A DNA stretch of 18,483 bases from Gymnopilus junonius (GCA_015501075.1 JADNYJ010000610.1:1-18483); one strand, 5' to 3'. Shown: positions 1-9,628, counted from the stretch's first letter. Notes: generated from the letters alone by a model not told the origin. Program-made: numbers and translations.

Positions 1-77
1 GTCATGTGGCGCATACTCGAACTTCTCTCGCTAAAGAACATTATAAAATACTGTATGCGTATTCACTCGACAACAAG

Positions 78-1723
78 ATGCCGTTCTTGTACTTGCTTTA
101 TGGCTTGCTTGCGTTTGTGGCGGCATTACCAGGAAAGGCGGAAATCAATGTGAGCGCTCTTCACTGGGACGTTTTGAAGAATCATGGCTGACGAAATGTC
201 TTCACATATAGCCACTTACTCCAGTACACCTAGTAGCCCCCGATGCGTCTATGAAAGCTGCCTTCATACCTTTTGGAGCTATAACGACAAATATCTGGGT
301 CGAAGACAAGGTCCGTCGCAAGCAATCTATATAATACTAGCAGGAATTGTATGAAGGTTTTATTGAATAGAATGGCGTGTTTCGAGATATAATACTTGGA
401 TTTGATAACCATGTAAGTACTCTTTGCTTTAGAATATATTTAACATAATTAAAGACAGCGTCGTTCAGACATTATACCAAAGCGATGCAGATGGGCATCC
501 TTACTTCGGCCCCATCGTTGGCAGGTCAGCTTTAATTGTAAAACACCAACGTTCGGCCTTGTCACTCAATGTCTTTTTAGATACGCCAACAGAATAAGAA
601 ATGGAGCGTTCACTATTCCAATTAGCAAAGATGCGTCGGGTCCAGGGAAAAAATTCTTCGTTCCGCACAACGAAGGTATTGGTTACAATTTTGGACCCTA
701 TGAATGACTTCTTGATGCGGACCGTAATAGGCAACAATACATTGCATGGTGGTCCCGACGGTTTTGACCGCCGCCAATGGACTGCGGTTAAACGGTCATC
801 TAATTCTGTAACATTCTCTCTCAAAGATCCCAACGGAACGGAAGGTTTTCCAGGCACTGTTAAAACACTGGTAAAACTCACTGCATTTCGAATGCATTTA
901 TAACTAATGCCATGTTTATACAGGTGACATACACGCTAGAACCAAAGTCTACATGGAAAATCAGCATCCACGCAACCGCTTCTGCCTCGACGCCCATCAT
1001 GCTCAGCGGACATCATTATTGGAATTTGGAGGCATATCAAGAGTCAGAGGATTTGAACGCCCACTTTGCCCAGTTTGAAGCTTCCAGATTTGTCGAGACA
1101 GATGGAGCGTTGATCCCTACTGGAAAATTGACTTCCGTACAGGGTTTGCCATTGGACTTTAGGAGAGCAAAGTCTATCGGTGAAAGCATTCCTGCAACCG
1201 CGGCGGCGCAGTTTTGCGGAACTGGTTTGTCGCCTTTTGCATTAGATGAGGATATATTCTGACAGTATAATTAGGCTGCGTAGGCTTTGATAATTGCTGG
1301 CTTCTCGACAGTGTCAATGAGAAGAAACCGGCCTTTTCTATCTGGAGCAATAATTCAGGGATCAAGTACATCTTTCCTTATTATGGCGTGGTTTCTATCA
1401 TTGACTTGGATCTATAGGTTGGACATATTCACAAATCAGATCGCCTTCCAGGTAATGCTCTGCACCGTGACTTAGTGGCAAACGCTAACACTTTAGGTTA
1501 GGTATATACTTGTAACGGTATCTTCAATATGTCCTTGCCTATTTCTCGCAAGGCATCACAAGGAGGTCCTGATGCTGTCTATGCCGACCACTCCTGCGTT
1601 GTCATTGAACCCGAAAGTATTGTCGACGCTATCAATAATCCAGAATTTGGCGTCAATCAAATCTTTGGACCTGACAGAGCTTATGATTGGGAGTCTACTT
1701 ACGTGTTTTCGACTATTCATTAG
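78..1723 (+). CDS. Secreted aldose 1-epimerase (galactose mutarotase family), ten exons
   Basis: Aldose 1-epimerases interconvert the alpha and beta anomers of sugars such as galactose and glucose. My exon model is 78-149, 212-310, 371-412, 469-524, 581-675, 731-870, 924-1224, 1275-1365, 1418-1451 and 1502-1723, which gives one uninterrupted 383-residue protein, close to the usual length of the family. All nine introns are GT...AG and 50-62 nt long, with mixed phases. The ATG at 78 opens a hydrophobic leader (LYLLYGLLAFVAAL) typical of a signal peptide, so secretion is likely. Family motifs are intact: GRYANRI near residues 89-95, TLHGGPDGFDRRQW around H127, SGHHYWNL with the presumed catalytic His near 198, and VVIEPESIVDAIN with the presumed catalytic Glu near 346. 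The C-terminal catalytic Glu block and normal stop argue against a pseudogene. Some donor sites are weak (GTCCGT at 311, GTCAGC at 525). The family assignment is firm; the sugar and the exact cellular site are inferred. Confidence 0.9.
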
Positions 1724-2238
1724 TGCCTTGTCGTTCCGAGATTTTCCTTTGTCCGAACTTCGAAGGCTGATTCAATGCCAAACAATTATCTCAAGACCCA
1801 TGCGTACCGTTACACATTCGAATGATCAAAAACTAGCTTGGAAAAGTCGCCTACCTGGACGTCTGTCAGGTAGCGGGTCATTTTTAGACACATTTATAAG
1901 GAGATATAACCTTTTTTGGCGATAAGGTAATACCAATTGCGTGGTCTGTTTCATGATTCGCAGTGGCTTTGGTGCAGGCAATCTTCATCATTTACTTGGT
2001 GCTTTATAAACAACTTACAGAACAACTATCCGGTTATCCGACTCGCGTGTATGAAGGTGCGACCTCACTTTTACTTTGAATATTTTGAATGATGCCAATT
2101 GCGTAGGCTGGTACGAGAAGAGAACGTGCAGTGATGTCAGTCCGAGATCAAATTTTCAGAGACGCCTAGTATTTATACTCTGTCTTGCGTCAGTCCCCAC
2201 CATACAATAGTCCTTCATAAATCTATCAGCTCTTCACA
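1724..2238. other. Intergenic gap after the epimerase
   Basis: No reading frame here looks like protein. The open frame running through 1572-1925 is a shadow of the last epimerase exon. The stretch presumably holds the epimerase 3' UTR and the former promoter of the dehydrogenase relic downstream. Confidence 0.5.
2170..2177 (+). promoter_or_regulatory. TATA-like box upstream of the SDR relic
   Basis: TATTTATA lies about 60-70 bases upstream of the ATG at 2239. The spacing fits a fungal TATA box for the now broken dehydrogenase gene. It is only a motif match in AT-rich DNA. Confidence 0.3.
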
Positions 2239-2989
2239 ATGTCGTCAGCCGCCCCGCTCCAAGGCAAAACTGCCATTATCACCGCGGCAGCAAAGGCATA
2301 GGTGCCGCCACCACGAAGCACCTTGCCGCCCTTGGCGCCAACGTTGTTTTCACGTACTCCAGCGATTCAGCTACCGCCGAAGCTCTCGCGAAGAAATTAA
2401 ACTCTGAGTTCCCTTCCCTTCCTGATGAACAACCCCGCGCGCTTGCGTTAAAAGCGATTCGACTTCGATGATGACCTCAAATCTCTGGTAGCTAAAACGC
2501 TGGAGACGTATTCCACATTGACATCCTCATCCTCAATGCCCATCTTGCCCATGCAAGACCTCGCCAACGCCACAGAAGCTACCTTCGAGCGCTATGAATA
2601 CCAACGTCAAAGACCCCTATTCCTGACCAACTTGTCGCTCCTCATCTCGCTCCAGGATCACACGTTGTCTTCATTTCCACGTCTCTACCATCGCGAGCAC
2701 TGTCACGCCCAACTATCTCATATATGCCGCTACGAAAGGCCTGTTGAGCAGATGATCAGGGTCCTCAGCAAGGATTTGGCAAAGGGGGATTGTGTAAACG
2801 GAGTCGGCCTGACCTACGGTACTGAGATGTTTTACAAGACAGAGCGACCAGTTCTGAACGCTATCAAGCAATTGATTCCAATGGGCGGGTCGGTACGCCG
2901 GAGGAGTAGCGGAGGTCATTGGCTGGTTATCTGGGATGGTAGTCGCTGGGTTCGGGCCAGGTGATAGGGCGAATGGCGCAATGGCGTAA
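2239..2989 (+). pseudogene. Short-chain dehydrogenase/reductase pseudogene
   Basis: SDR enzymes are NAD(P)-dependent oxidoreductases with a Rossmann fold. The start is clear: ATG at 2239, then MSSAAPLQGKTAIIT, the usual first beta strand. The dinucleotide-binding glycine motif follows as GSKGIGA, but in another frame, because one base is missing near 2283; without it the original frame reaches TAG within a few codons. Further frame changes occur near 2453-2480 and 2510-2560, and again through the middle and end. Recognisable pieces include NVVFTYSSDSATAEALAKK in the first half, MQDLANATEATFER, the catalytic YxxxK as YAATKG at 2723-2740, EQMIRVLSKDLAKGD, GTEMFYK, and a C-terminal ANGAMA ending at TAA 2987. 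All parts are in the right order, so this is a full-length gene disabled by small indels and not a fragment. I see no GT...AG intron set that would repair it. Confidence 0.85.
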
Positions 2990-3292
2990 CGGAATGAGCG
3001 AGTGGGTAGTTTTTGGAAGCGGTCTAGAAGGGGACGTATCCATTTCTGGGAAATATTACCATTTTTATTCTACTCTTTTTCATACTTGATAATTAGATAT
3101 TATCGACAGAAATCCTTCATATTTCTATCGCTTTTGAAGTTGCCAGGATCTCATCACCGACCGTGAGCCAGAAGCTACACGAGGTTCATTTGTCTCCCTT
3201 TGCATAACGGCTCCCTATCAGTAAAGAACGCCTGACGAGAGAGATGTCGATCAAGCCCGGCTCGCACAAGTTCAACAAAGTTCGACGCACCT
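2990..3292. other. Gap between SDR relic and methyltransferase-like gene
   Basis: AT-rich DNA around 3050-3120 may be the shared 3' region of the two convergent units. On the minus strand about 3175-3360 holds an open stretch that could be a frameshifted continuation of the methyltransferase-like gene (pieces such as EFLKDEGASNFVELVRAGLD, ending at TAG 3175). I do not recognise that stretch. Confidence 0.35.
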
Positions 3293-3938
3293 TCATCCTT
3301 CAAAAATTCCATCTTGATAAAATCTGCTTTTCCAGGATCTGGATGAACGGACGCAGAAGAACCTAGAGGAATGCATTGTCACCTAGTTTTCATTTTCCAT
3401 TTATTTTTCAACTTACGTGTGGTCAAAGATTAGGTCAAAAAGTTCGTTTTCAGGCAAGTGCAAGGCAAAAAAAAAATCCCCTTTAGAGACGCTCGCCCGC
3501 AGATCGGGATTTGGTTCTTTGGCTTTATCTAGTCGCCTGCAATATTTGACCAACAGACTCCTCCGGTACAAAAAATATCGGCACATACTCATTCGCTCTT
3601 TTGATCGCCGTATCCACGATGTCAAGTCCCAGACATACAATTCCTACGGTCTGACTAATGTATTCGACATCATATCCCTGATAAGCAAAACCAGAAGTGG
3701 TTTTGAATGTAAAGCACCAAGGATAATCAGGGCCTACAGCTCCGCAACCGGGCACCAATGCTCGCCCATTTTGTGGGAGGTTTAATCCGCTGAACGCAAG
3801 CGCTTCTTGCAGAGAGAGCTGAGGATACTTTCCCCTTTCCCAAGGAGTGATCTCCAGGGACCTGTCCGACAGTGACACGGGTATTGCTCTCTCCTTAAGA
3901 GATGGAGTAGAATGTTCACTTAGCAGGTCAATTCCCAT
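3293..3938 (-). pseudogene. Thiopurine S-methyltransferase-like SAM methyltransferase, C-terminally broken
   Basis: This belongs with the fungal TPMT-type class I methyltransferases, which transfer a methyl group from S-adenosylmethionine. Exons on the minus strand are 3938-3738, 3677-3589, 3536-3417 and 3362-3293. The joins are in phase, with good donors for the second and third introns (GTATGT, GTAAGT). Visible features are TPWERGKYPQ, GRALVPGCGA continuing after the intron as GYDVEYIS (SAM-binding motif I), then GLDIVDTAIKRANE (motif II region) and PENELFDLIFDHTFFC (the family's D-T-F-F segment). After TFFC the frame stops about 20 codons later, giving roughly 159 residues, well short of the usual 200-plus. 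The tryptophan-rich W...W segment normally just before TPW is also absent. A one-base shift after TFFC opens a longer frame to 3175. I favour a decayed gene; a wrong base or a missed intron is possible. Confidence 0.6.
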
Positions 3939-4428
3939 GTGGAAGGATCGTCTGATTTGACGATGTCGGGGTGGGTCCGGTCGCTACCCATCACAAATTT
4001 TGGATGGAACTCAGATACAGCTCAGGTGCCTACAGTTAAGAACTGACCAGCTGTTGCTGGAGGGTTGATGAGAAGTTGACAAGTCACAAGTGAGGGCGCA
4101 GTCCAAGGACCTTCGATTACTGCCGGCCCGAGAAGCGGAGATCCATTTTATTACCAATTACCTATCCAGCCGATTTTCATTCTCAATTCTCAATCCAGTC
4201 TATCTGCGATTGAACCAGCACCGTCAAGTGGGAATTGCACCTAAAGGCCTAAATGTGAATTCTATATGCTCTAACTCCATTTCCTCTATTGCTGACTGAC
4301 ATTTGTCCTCAGAAAGACTCATTTACAGGGCTCATCATCCTGCGATTCAGAGTCCTCCTCTCAACGAGCCATCGGACGTAGAACTCGCTGTGCAATCCCT
4401 CCGACTGATCTGTCGCGTCTTTTTGGGT
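3939..4428. other. Divergent spacer between methyltransferase-like and F-box genes
   Basis: The two flanking genes point away from each other, so both promoters should lie here. The frame of the F-box gene is open upstream of its ATG from about 4303, but there is no earlier in-frame ATG and no similarity I recognise. Confidence 0.4.
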
Positions 4429-5762
4429 ATGCCAACTCTACCACCAGAGCTATACGAAGCTATCCTCGATCACCTAGGCGGCGACAGCACCGCTCTCAGA
4501 ACATGTGCCCTCGTTTCCCGTCTTTTCGCCCGCAAATTTCAACAATTGCTCTTTAGGAGCATCACTCTTGGCCGTCCATTCAAGCAATTTGAGGGAAGCA
4601 TCGTTTCCAAAATTGGCCTTCCAAAACCTTTACCAGACTTTCTCCAGCTCTCCCCATCTCGGTCGACTCATCGAGGAGTTCGAAATCAGCGACGCCACAC
4701 TCATGAACTTTTATCGAGAAGAATTGTCGTGGATTAGAAAGGACCTAGATGTGGCCCGCATTTTACCTCTGCTTGGCAACCTCCAAGCACTTGTCATAAC
4801 AGGTAATTATATGGGAAGTAGGCTAAATTTCCGTGCCTGGAAGCCAGAGCTTAAGTTCGCCATCTTGCGCAAAACACCTTCGATCTCGACAATCTATCTG
4901 GCATATATTCGGAATGTACCTTGGATGATCCTCAAATCCATACCCTCATTGAAGTCTCTTTATCTTTACCAAGTGTCATTCGTTGCAAATGATGCTACAG
5001 TCCTACCTGTCAGTGCTGAATTGGATGCGGACTCGAAACAGGCGGAACTAGAGACCCTGCACATCAAGACAACTTCAAGAGAAGAATGGCGGTCCTTATA
5101 CCTGTGGTTGCAGATCGATAACGAGAGCTTTGATTTAGACCATTTAACCGATTTGACGCTGGATGTCGACTTCGTGATTGAAGAACCACAAACCAGCGGA
5201 CCGGAGGAGATTCACGGCATAGCATGGCTGCTTCAGCGCTGTTCAGGCAGCTTGAGAAGCTTAAATTTCTTTTTTCCCCAGGAAGGTGCGTTCGCATTCT
5301 TTCTCGTTTTAGACTTGAAATGACGTACTCCCCGAGGTAGTTGCTTCTCCGCATTTTTCCAGTGAAAAATATCTCGATTTAAGTTCCATGCCAAGTCTAC
5401 AGGAACTTTGCCTGCACGGTTGTGTGTGGAGTGATAGAACTGGGTCCCAAAACATTATTCCCTGGCTAGTCAGAAACATATCTGAAGTCCCAGAGTCATT
5501 TCAATTACAGCGCCTGACTCTTCTTTTCACAATCGAAGACTTCGAGCTCTTGCCCGAGACTGGTTTCTACGCAGCCGGTTGGGAAGATCTGGCAGATATC
5601 ATAGAGAAGGTGGATAAACGGTCGGAAGTCCATATTCATATCTCGATTTTAGGTGGCATTGGAACATACGTGCAGGACGTCTTGACGACGTACCTCGCTC
5701 GACTTTTATCCCTCAAGTTGCTTACTATTAATCGAGTAGGATCTGAGGACGAACTTAGTTAG
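4429..5762 (+). CDS. F-box protein with leucine-rich C-terminal part; apparent frameshift near 4608
   Basis: F-box proteins are the substrate adaptors of SCF ubiquitin ligases. The protein starts at ATG 4429 with MPTLPPELYEAILDHL, a canonical F-box first helix, followed by RTCALVSRLFARKFQQLLFR, its usual second half. The middle has repeated leucine-rich stretches (ARILPLLGNLQALVITGN, SIPSLKSLYLYQVSF, LDHLTDLTLDVDF). One intron at 5286-5340 (GTGCGT...GTAG, phase 1) joins this to a second exon, 5341-5762, with SSMPSLQELCLHGCVW and a normal stop. Between about 4600 and 4640 the frame must shift: the upstream frame reads on into a stop at 4735, while the leucine-rich part continues in the next frame. 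An extra A in the AAAA run at 4609-4612 would explain it. A 34-nt GT...AG segment (4604-4637) would also restore the frame, but it is very short for an intron. The target protein is unknown. Confidence 0.75.
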
Positions 5763-6059
5763 TTTTCATCAACATGAGGAAGCATTTTTATGTCATTAAA
5801 AATATCGTTCTAAATGTAAATGCAGGAAATTGAATTATGAGGACCGCATAGTCAAGCAACTTCCATCCCATTGCCAGATGCAAAGGGTGCAGAGCTGGAA
5901 GTCGCTCCGGCTTAATTGAGTCTTACTGGTGTTTGCTCTATCCCTAGAGCCAATACCCTATTCCAAGAAGAGGATAAGAGTTACCATCGCATGTTCACAA
6001 TGGCTGCTGTGAGGGAAAGGTGAAAAGAACAAAAATTTTGCGCCAAGACTTTATAAAGA
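5763..6059. other. Gap between two F-box-type units
   Basis: No protein-like frame is seen. I looked for an F-box start that could belong to the fragment downstream and found none. Confidence 0.4.
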
Positions 6060-6545
6060 TTGTGGACATCACGTGATGAGAAATCGGAGTTTGGGCTAAA
6101 TTTAAAACCGCATTCTTTTGGCCATTCGTGCCAAAAACGCCTGTTTGATACAGTGCGCATAACAATTCTTCATTTCTCGAAGCATTCCCCAACTAAAATC
6201 GACAGATTCATTTCCCCGCTAAAGGAATCTCCTCACCTGGCATCATACACACCACATCTCTCCCTCCTTTTTCTGGGCCTGGAACATAGGACAGCCGAGG
6301 AAACAAGGGATGCCCTTGCGGATCTTTTTTGGCGGTTTATCAACATCAAAAGATTTTCTCTGAAAATTTATTCCCAAACCCTCGCAAGAAAATGTAATAG
6401 TGATCAAGGTTCAATCGACTTCATTTCCCTCGGCCTTAGCTCAGAACTCTTGTATCCGCTTTGCCTTGTCTTCTTTACGATCCTGAAATCAAGGAGGATA
6501 GGCTATTCATGGCGAACTTGGCAAGGAAACGCAGAGCAAATATAA
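6060..6545 (+). pseudogene. Fragment of a second F-box-type protein gene
   Basis: The open frame of 161 codons contains CQKRLFDTVRI, which resembles the end of an F-box domain, then SPHLASYTPHLSLLF and EETRDALADLFWRFINIKRF, which resemble the first post-F-box repeats of Agaricomycete F-box proteins. The beginning of the F-box is missing. From about 6410 the better frame is another one (VQSTSFPSALAQNSCIRFAL), which soon ends in a stop at about 6483. The copy is therefore truncated at both ends and frameshifted. It lies 300 bases after the longer F-box gene in the same orientation, so tandem duplication followed by decay is a reasonable inference. The assignment rests on recalled family style, not on an alignment. 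Confidence 0.45.
6405..6495 (+). repeat. Degenerate duplicate, copy 1 (partner 7413-7500)
   Basis: The segment beginning GGTTCAATCGACTTCATTT and ending near CGATCCTGAAATCAAGG recurs about 1 kb downstream with scattered substitutions. It lies in the F-box-like fragment, so the second copy is probably a more decayed piece of a related gene. Confidence 0.5.
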
Positions 6546-6920
6546 TTTCAATGTCAATTGTACTACACTAGTGTCGTCAAATCCGTACCTCTGTGACTGA
6601 GTTGATTGAAATAAATTTGAAAACAAGAGCCGATTATAAACACTGGTTACAGTTTAGTATACAAGTATTACCACCATTGGCACTGCCAGTGCCAAAGGTT
6701 CGGCCTTCAATATCCGTCATCCAGCGGTTCATGTCAAACGGGACAATTCCTCCCCCTCTCAGCTCTAGCAACGTGTACTGAAGCAACCCTCGTGCAAGCG
6801 GGCGCACACAGATGAGCTCACTACTGCACGAAGGGTTTTAGGTCCTACTAAGCCTTGAATGTGACGAGAAGTTAGTTTGAGACTTGAGGCGGGCGCCTTG
6901 CTACTACTCATTTATAGAGA

Positions 6921-6990
6921 AATGAAATGGTCTCGGGGGGAAAAAAGGAAAGAAAGAACGGAAGGAAGGAATGGAAAAAAGAAAAAAGAC
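6921..6990 (+). repeat. Polypurine low-complexity tract
   Basis: An almost unbroken run of A and G on the plus strand, built from GAAA and GGAA units, starting with a run of six G and several A. It is simple-sequence DNA with no coding signal. Confidence 0.7.
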
Positions 6991-7164
6991 AGCGTGCGCA
7001 GTGAACTAATTAAATCGCCACTTCCAAGGTTTGTATTTGAACTTCGTTGACATCGGAAGCCAATCTGAGCATCATCATCGAGGAAGACGGGAGGCACTGA
7101 CAATCTAATGCAGTGTTCAAAACATGATTAACCTCGGACACTGGAAAAATTTTGACGGATGCTA

Positions 7165-7215
7165 TGGATTGGTTAGATTAGAATAGAATAGGATAGGATT
7201 GTAGGATTGTGATGA
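7165..7215 (+). repeat. Imperfect GGATT/GAATA short tandem repeat
   Basis: Units such as AGAAT, AGAAT, AGGAT, AGGAT and TGTAGGATTG follow one another with small changes. It looks like an aged microsatellite. Confidence 0.6.
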
Positions 7216-7412
7216 TGGCGAGGCTCCGATATAATATCGATGGGTGGCAATGCTGCCAATGCAGAGCTTGTTGAATAATGGATTAATCAAGACTTCAGAG
7301 AGAGAAGGAAGCATATATCAGCGGCTGGATCAAGGTATGTGGTGAGGGTACTTGTGGCGTACATATTGAATAATATAGAGCACAAGGAACGAAGAAAGGT
7401 GCGGTTGATCAT

Positions 7413-7500
7413 GCATCGTGGTTCAATCGATTTCATTTCTCTCAGCTCTGCACTGGCACTGTCATATCGTATCGTATTCTATCTGATCCTATGATCAAGG
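7413..7500 (+). repeat. Degenerate duplicate, copy 2 (partner 6405-6495)
   Basis: Starts GGTTCAATCGATTTCATTT and ends near CTGATCCTATGATCAAGG, matching the earlier copy at most positions in its first and last thirds and poorly in the middle. No open protein frame remains. Confidence 0.45.
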
Positions 7501-8138
7501 AAAGAAGTACTCGTATATTTATATCCTCTACAGCGAATGTGGGGTGGAGAAACCTAGAGGAGAGAAAGAGAGGACCTAGAATCCGGAGAGGTATTTTTGC
7601 CAATTGGCACCCCCTCATGGTCAGATCTGAATCACACCCCTGTGTAATGCCAGTGGGAAAAGAAAGACTCGGAAGGAAAGAAAGATGAACAGGGTCTGAT
7701 ATCTATGTCATCATCACTATCCGAGGCTTACATATCTCGACAATATTGAAGCGACCTTTAGCCGGCCTTGGGGAAGGAAGTCCCGTCGAAGGAGACGTGT
7801 TTGCCCACTCTGGCAGCAATTTACCTTCCTGCAAGAAAACCCTCGGGCTAGTAGCAGGAGCACAGGGCATACTGCAGACTCTAGATTCGGAAGAAGGAAA
7901 GAAAGAAAGAGGAACGGGTAAAATAGTACCACTTGTCACTGCCCGAAGAGTTTTCTTGAGTATTGTGCGCAACATTCAGCCAGCTTGGGGGTTCGTTCGA
8001 GCGCGACGAGTCTACCTCCCCAATTCTGGCAGGCGATTTGAGTCACTAGAGAAAAAACTTCGGGCTAGCGTGAACACTGGTTGTGCTGCAGATTATGTAC
8101 ATTATACTCTAGACACGCCTGCTTTTGGAAAACAATCA

Positions 8139-8239
8139 AGACAGAAAGAAAGAGAGACGATAAGAGGGAAAGGAAAGAAACAGAGAAAGGAAAGAAAGAG
8201 GAAAAAGAAAGAAATAGAGAAATGAAGAAAAGAGCAAGG
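8139..8239 (+). repeat. Long polypurine tract
   Basis: About 100 bases of nearly pure A/G on the plus strand, made of GAAA, GAGA and GGAAA units. It can be read as an open frame of Lys, Arg and Glu, but only because of its composition. Such tracts can form triplex DNA; that is general knowledge and not shown here. Confidence 0.75.
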
Positions 8240-9400
8240 AGGTTGTAGCAGTGTGTCTTACTACCCGTTACTTGAGGTTTTCCTCCACTCCAATCCGCTG
8301 AAGCCAGCTCTAGAGGAATCGTGTCAAAGTTTGACTGTAGCAACGCACACTGATACGGGGCGTATTAGTCCGGCGTATGGGATGGTTCGTGTAGAATGAA
8401 CCTCAGGCCAGTGCAAGTCTCGTTTATGGGTGAGCGTGGATGCGTCCTGATTTTTGGGAAAGTAGGGCGGACGGACGGAAAAGAGGGAGAAAGGGAGCAT
8501 ACAACAGTATCGCCCACCACTGCCCGATGCTTTTTGCATAACTGGAACTCCTCCAACTTGAGGTCCGTGTCGAAGAGAACGAGACACGCACTCCATCAAA
8601 CTGGGGATTTGATATCCCGGAGAAAGAAAAACATAGTTTATCACAGGGACTACCCGCGACTCCCTGAGGTTTGCATCTACCTACAGGAATCCCCAACTGG
8701 TGGGGACTCCGAGTTGTATTCAAGTTTCGGAGCCCAACCACCTACTCTGGGGATGTGAGCTGGAGAAAAAAACTCGGGGTCAATGTGGGAGCTCTGGACT
8801 TGTGCTTGAACGAACTTGTGCTGGGCAATGATCAGAGAAAGTTGAAGAAAGGATAGAATAAGTAGAGAACAAACACGCGATTAATTGATGATCACTCGTA
8901 CATATCAAGGTATAGATCTATAGGAAAGATTTCCCTTGTATGACTAAATGGGACGGAGGTCAAGACGACCCGGGTTCCGTATCTATCGCTGTCTTGGAAT
9001 GGGGGAGGTGTTATTCAGCGCCATCAAAAGAAGTTGGCTCTCCCTCGGTCTGGGATTACTGATCATGGAGGGGTCTGGGGAGTGAGCTCTGCGACGTGTA
9101 ACCTCGTTTCACCGTTGCCGAGTCTGGGCTAGAAAGAGATACCGGAACTCCGGGGAGCAGGATTGGAAGCTTGAAGAAAAACAAGAGAGACAGCTCGTTC
9201 AGAATCCAGAGGGAATCAACTGCGCAAGGCAAGTCTAAAACAAGTTGTTATTATCATGATCGACCATCGTAGAACATGATAGAAAGTACGAGAATAGACA
9301 TGGAGACAGGAGGGGAGCGGACATAACCCGGGCAGGTCAATTTTGAGGGTGCTTTGCAAGCTGAGTTGCCGATAGCACACGTCGCCGCGAGGTGGAGTGG

Positions 9401-9628
9401 ATGGGAAAATGATTAGGTAAGGAGGCTATTCGCGAGACTGCGGGTTGTGCCCTGATAGGGCTAACTCGATTCTAAGCCACCACCATCCATACCAACAACC
9501 AACTCTTTCTTTTTTCTTTTTCATTGCATAGGCGCCCTTGTCCGCTCTTTGCGATTCGTCACGACATTATCTCTCACAGGCGTGCGCCATATCCTCAGAC
9601 GACAATTCTGTTGATTTTTTTTGTATGA
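9401..9628 (+). promoter_or_regulatory. bZIP 5' leader with two chained uORFs
   Basis: If transcription starts upstream of 9400, the leader holds two upstream ORFs. The first is ATG 9401 to TGA 9410-9412 (three codons). Its stop overlaps the ATG of the second at 9409-9411 (ATGA). After removal of the likely leader intron, the second runs about 34 codons to a TGA at 9626-9628, which overlaps the main ATG at 9625-9627 (again ATGA). Unspliced, the second would end at TAA 9418-9420. The frames are read directly; the transcript start and any control of translation are inference. Confidence 0.4.
9417..9531 (+). other. Probable intron in the bZIP 5' UTR
   Basis: GTAAGG donor, a GGCTAAC branch-like sequence in the middle, a strong pyrimidine tract from 9505 and a GCATAG acceptor. 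At 115 nt it is longer than the coding introns of this window. The main ATG lies 94 bases downstream. Confidence 0.5.

Larger units (their letters stand above)
6546..9400. other. Long non-coding stretch upstream of the bZIP gene
   Basis: No convincing gene is present. Contents: a short open frame at 6593-6781 with no ATG start and no recognised similarity; polypurine tracts at 6921-6990 and 8139-8239; a pentanucleotide-like repeat at 7165-7215; the decayed duplicate at 7413-7500; and a weak two-copy motif at 7810-7851 and 8026-8068. The open frame at 7746-8225 lacks an ATG, and its end is simply the translated polypurine tract. The last kilobase probably contains the bZIP promoter. Confidence 0.5.

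Noticed and set aside
501..881. 126-codon minus-strand open frame opposite the epimerase
   Set aside because: It lies antisense to epimerase exons 4-6 and introns 4-5; the plus strand gives a complete family match across the same bases.
7746..8225. 159-codon plus-strand open frame
   Set aside because: No ATG start, no recognisable domain, and its C-terminal third is only the translation of a polypurine tract.
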